A stretch of DNA of 8,321 nucleotides from DATGUN01 sp035301285 (GTDB lineage Bacteria > Bacillota > Bacilli > Bacillales > Amphibacillaceae). Positions within the stretch are counted from its first letter, which is position 1. The number at the start of each line of letters is the position of its first letter. The notes under the pieces are model-generated. The model had not been told where the DNA came from, did no database searches, and saw nothing but the letters and a program-made list of their open reading frames with translations. Below are positions 7,112 through 8,321 of this stretch, piece by piece. Location of the stretch: the NCBI GenBank assembly GCA_035301285.1, contig DATGUN010000059.1, positions 1-8,321 of the forward strand, read 5' to 3'. The position numbers and the translations under genes were made by a program.

Positions 7112-7969
7112 TCAATTATACACAATCTTCGCGGCTTTTCGGATGACGATTTTCCAGTTAAGCCCTGCCTCAATATGATACGCTCTCGCGAATGATCCTT
7201 GATTGATGGCCACACCGAGTTTATCGACCGAATTGACGTACAGGAGCGGTTCACCAAGATGGCTATCCGCAAAGGAGTGACCGAATGTCATGATATTTTT
7301 ATAAACGTGTCTTGTATTGTTTTCAATCGTCACCTCGAGTGAATCCCCGTACTCGATTCCCGTTTCATAAAAAAGGTGGCGATCGATATTTGTCCAAAGG
7401 TTGCCGAAACGAACATCCAAAATATCGATATTCCCGTAGATAGCGCCATTTTTGATAGAGGGTTCCGGTTTATCCAATACGATCAACTTTTCCACATCGT
7501 ATGCCGGCCCCACCTCTTCAAACGTGATAACGCCCGATGCCAACCGTGCACCGGTATAGGCATACACATCACGCCCGTGAAATGTATAGGACTCTCCGGA
7601 CCTTGGAAGACGATTGACCTTTTCATCGATAATCCGTGCCTCCTTGATGCCGACACTATCTTTTATATGTGTCAGCGTTCCATTATCTGGTGTAACGATA
7701 TACTGATCATCCACTGTTTTCACAACCACACTCAACCGGTCTGTCCCAACACCCGGGTCAACAACCGATACAAATACCGTACCTTGCGGCCAGTATGTTA
7801 TTGTCTGATACAGGCGATATGATCCTTCCCATATATTGTGCTGAGGAATGTCATGGGTTAAATCAAAAACAGGTAATGCCGCATCGACAGAAACCGCCAC
7901 CCCATACATTGCGCTGACCGCCCCGTCGCCAATTCCAAAATCTGTCTGCAATACTAAATGTCTGCTCAT
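7112..7969 (-). CDS. SAM hydrolase (SAM hydroxide adenosyltransferase, DUF62)
   Basis: A 285-residue soluble enzyme of the DUF62/COG1912 family, related to fluorinase and chlorinase. Characterised members split S-adenosylmethionine with hydroxide into adenosine and L-methionine. The N-terminal motif LQTDFGIGDGAVSAMYG (7-23) is the SAM-binding signature. The family catalytic triad Asp-Arg-His, described in a Pyrococcus member, is matched by D71 and R78 in VVDPGVGTDR and by H131 in FHGRD, with nearly the same spacing. The product should be a hydrolase, since the halogenase-specific loop is not apparent, but sequence alone does not fully exclude another nucleophile. ATG 7969 follows GGAGGT by 6 bases. 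It is the first gene after a T-box leader read as methionine-specific and heads an ECF importer operon. The enzyme would release methionine when charged tRNA-Met is scarce. Confidence 0.9.
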   Translation of the reverse strand: MSRHLVLQTDFGIGDGAVSAMYGVAVSVDAALPVFDLTHDIPQHNIWEGSYRLYQTITYWPQGTVFVSVVDPGVGTDRLSVVVKTVDDQYIVTPDNGTLTHIKDSVGIKEARIIDEKVNRLPRSGESYTFHGRDVYAYTGARLASGVITFEEVGPAYDVEKLIVLDKPEPSIKNGAIYGNIDILDVRFGNLWTNIDRHLFYETGIEYGDSLEVTIENNTRHVYKNIMTFGHSFADSHLGEPLLYVNSVDKLGVAINQGSFARAYHIEAGLNWKIVIRKAAKIVYN

Positions 7970-8013
7970 GTGAATACCTCCATTATGATGTATGTTTATC
8001 GAATCAGGGCATT

Positions 8014-8058
8014 AAAAAACCACGCCCCAATCGATATTATTCGATAAGGACGTGGTTT
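8014..8058 (-). terminator. Rho-independent terminator of the T-box
   Basis: On the minus strand the arm AAACCACGTCC (8048-8058) pairs with GGGCGTGGTTT, and the pairing continues inward through ATCGA and TCGAT around an AUAAUA loop. Counting wobbles, about 17 pairs form with a single U-U mismatch, ending in six Ts (8014-8019). It lies 44 bp before the SAM hydrolase start and stops transcription when tRNA is charged. Confidence 0.92.
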
Positions 8059-8081
8059 GATATACACGCGGTACCACCTTA
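8045..8081 (-). promoter_or_regulatory. T-box antiterminator
   Basis: On the minus strand, UAAGG (8077-8081) pairs with CCUUA (8045-8049). The 7-base bulge UGGUACC (8070-8076) follows, then GCGUG (8065-8069) pairs with CACGU (8050-8054). This is the standard two-helix antiterminator with the tRNA-acceptor bulge. Its 3' strand is the 5' arm of the terminator, so the two folds exclude each other. Confidence 0.85.
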
Positions 8082-8223
8082 ACTTTACCGTATGTTCGCA
8101 CATACAGCCTCCATAAGTACTCCGGTCTTATGACCTTTTATACTCTGGTTTGGATAACGAGCACCACATCTCGTCGACACCTACTGGCACCTTCTGGGCA
8201 CGTTCGGCACGCAACTCAGAGAC

Positions 8224-8226
8224 CAT
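8224..8226 (-). promoter_or_regulatory. Probable T-box specifier codon AUG (Met)
   Basis: The specifier loop reads GAAAAATGG before the UCUC strand that pairs with AGAG of lower stem I. Counting back from the conserved UGAG places AUG in the specifier position. AAU (Asn) or UGG (Trp) would result from a one- or two-base register change. The bulge UGGU requires an A73 tRNA, which fits tRNA-Met and not the usual G73 tRNA-Asn or tRNA-Trp. The SAM hydrolase downstream also points to methionine. Confidence 0.65.
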
Positions 8227-8321
8227 TTTTCAGATGCTTATCTTTGTTCCCTTTCACCAACGGAAACTCTCTGTAAAAGTAAGCCATCTTACTTCTCTCT
8301 CTTCATCGTCTTTACATGCAT

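Larger units (their letters stand above)
8014..8321 (-). promoter_or_regulatory. T-box leader (tRNA-sensing riboswitch), probably methionine-specific
   Basis: Read on the minus strand, this leader has the parts of a T-box in order. Stem I begins with GACGATGAAG (8301-8310, kink-turn region), followed by an AGTA-type motif, the AGAGAG bulge (8267-8272) and the GTTGGTGAAAGG distal loop (8250-8261). The specifier loop GAAAAATGG then TCTC TGAG lies at 8215-8231. Stem III is a perfect 6-bp hairpin with a GCGA loop (8090-8105). The T-box itself, AAGGTGGTACCGCG, is at 8067-8080, followed by the terminator. Uncharged cognate tRNA binds specifier and bulge, stabilises the antiterminator and allows transcription of the SAM hydrolase and ECF genes. 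The promoter should lie just beyond the right edge; the 5' end may be slightly cut. Confidence 0.93.

Noticed and set aside
8223..8228. Trp (UGG) or Asn (AAU) specifier in the T-box
   Set aside because: Both tRNAs normally have G73, which would need UGGC in the bulge; the bulge here is UGGU. Gene context also favours Met. Not fully excluded.

Overview
The window looks like chromosomal DNA from a low-G+C Gram-positive bacterium of the Bacillaceae, perhaps a halotolerant genus such as Virgibacillus, Lentibacillus or Oceanobacillus. The grounds are the strong AGGAGG-type ribosome sites, a T-box leader, a YkrA-like phosphatase, an ECF-type vitamin/nutrient importer and moderate base composition. 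The genus is inference. Every confident gene is on the minus strand, so the window is best read from right to left.

Right part (8321 to 3850): a T-box leader with a complete antiterminator/terminator pair precedes four genes. They are a SAM hydrolase (DUF62, SAM hydroxide adenosyltransferase), a UPF0397-type ECF substrate-binding (S) protein, a double-domain ECF ATPase and an ECF transmembrane (T) protein. The specifier codon is read as AUG, and the T-box bulge UGGU matches a tRNA with A73, as tRNA-Met has. The operon should therefore be expressed when charged tRNA-Met runs low. SAM hydrolase releases methionine and adenosine from SAM. The simplest model is a methionine-starvation salvage module that imports SAM or a SAM-like methionine source and cleaves it inside the cell.

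Middle (3849 to 3078): a small acidic protein of unknown function starts at TTG behind a strong ribosome site. Next to it is a 341-bp stretch without a confident gene. This holds a plus-strand gene-like remnant (3241-3395) that reads as one 51-residue protein only if the ribosome, or a base correction, shifts frame at an AAAGGGG run.

Left part (3077 to 1): an amino-acid permease of the aromatic/APC type and an acetamidase/formamidase lie 6 bp apart and probably form one transcript for uptake and hydrolysis of an amide or related nitrogen source. After three perfect 18-bp tandem repeats comes a YkrA-like Cof-type HAD phosphatase, cut by the window edge within about its last residues.

No tRNA, rRNA, CRISPR array or insertion sequence was seen.
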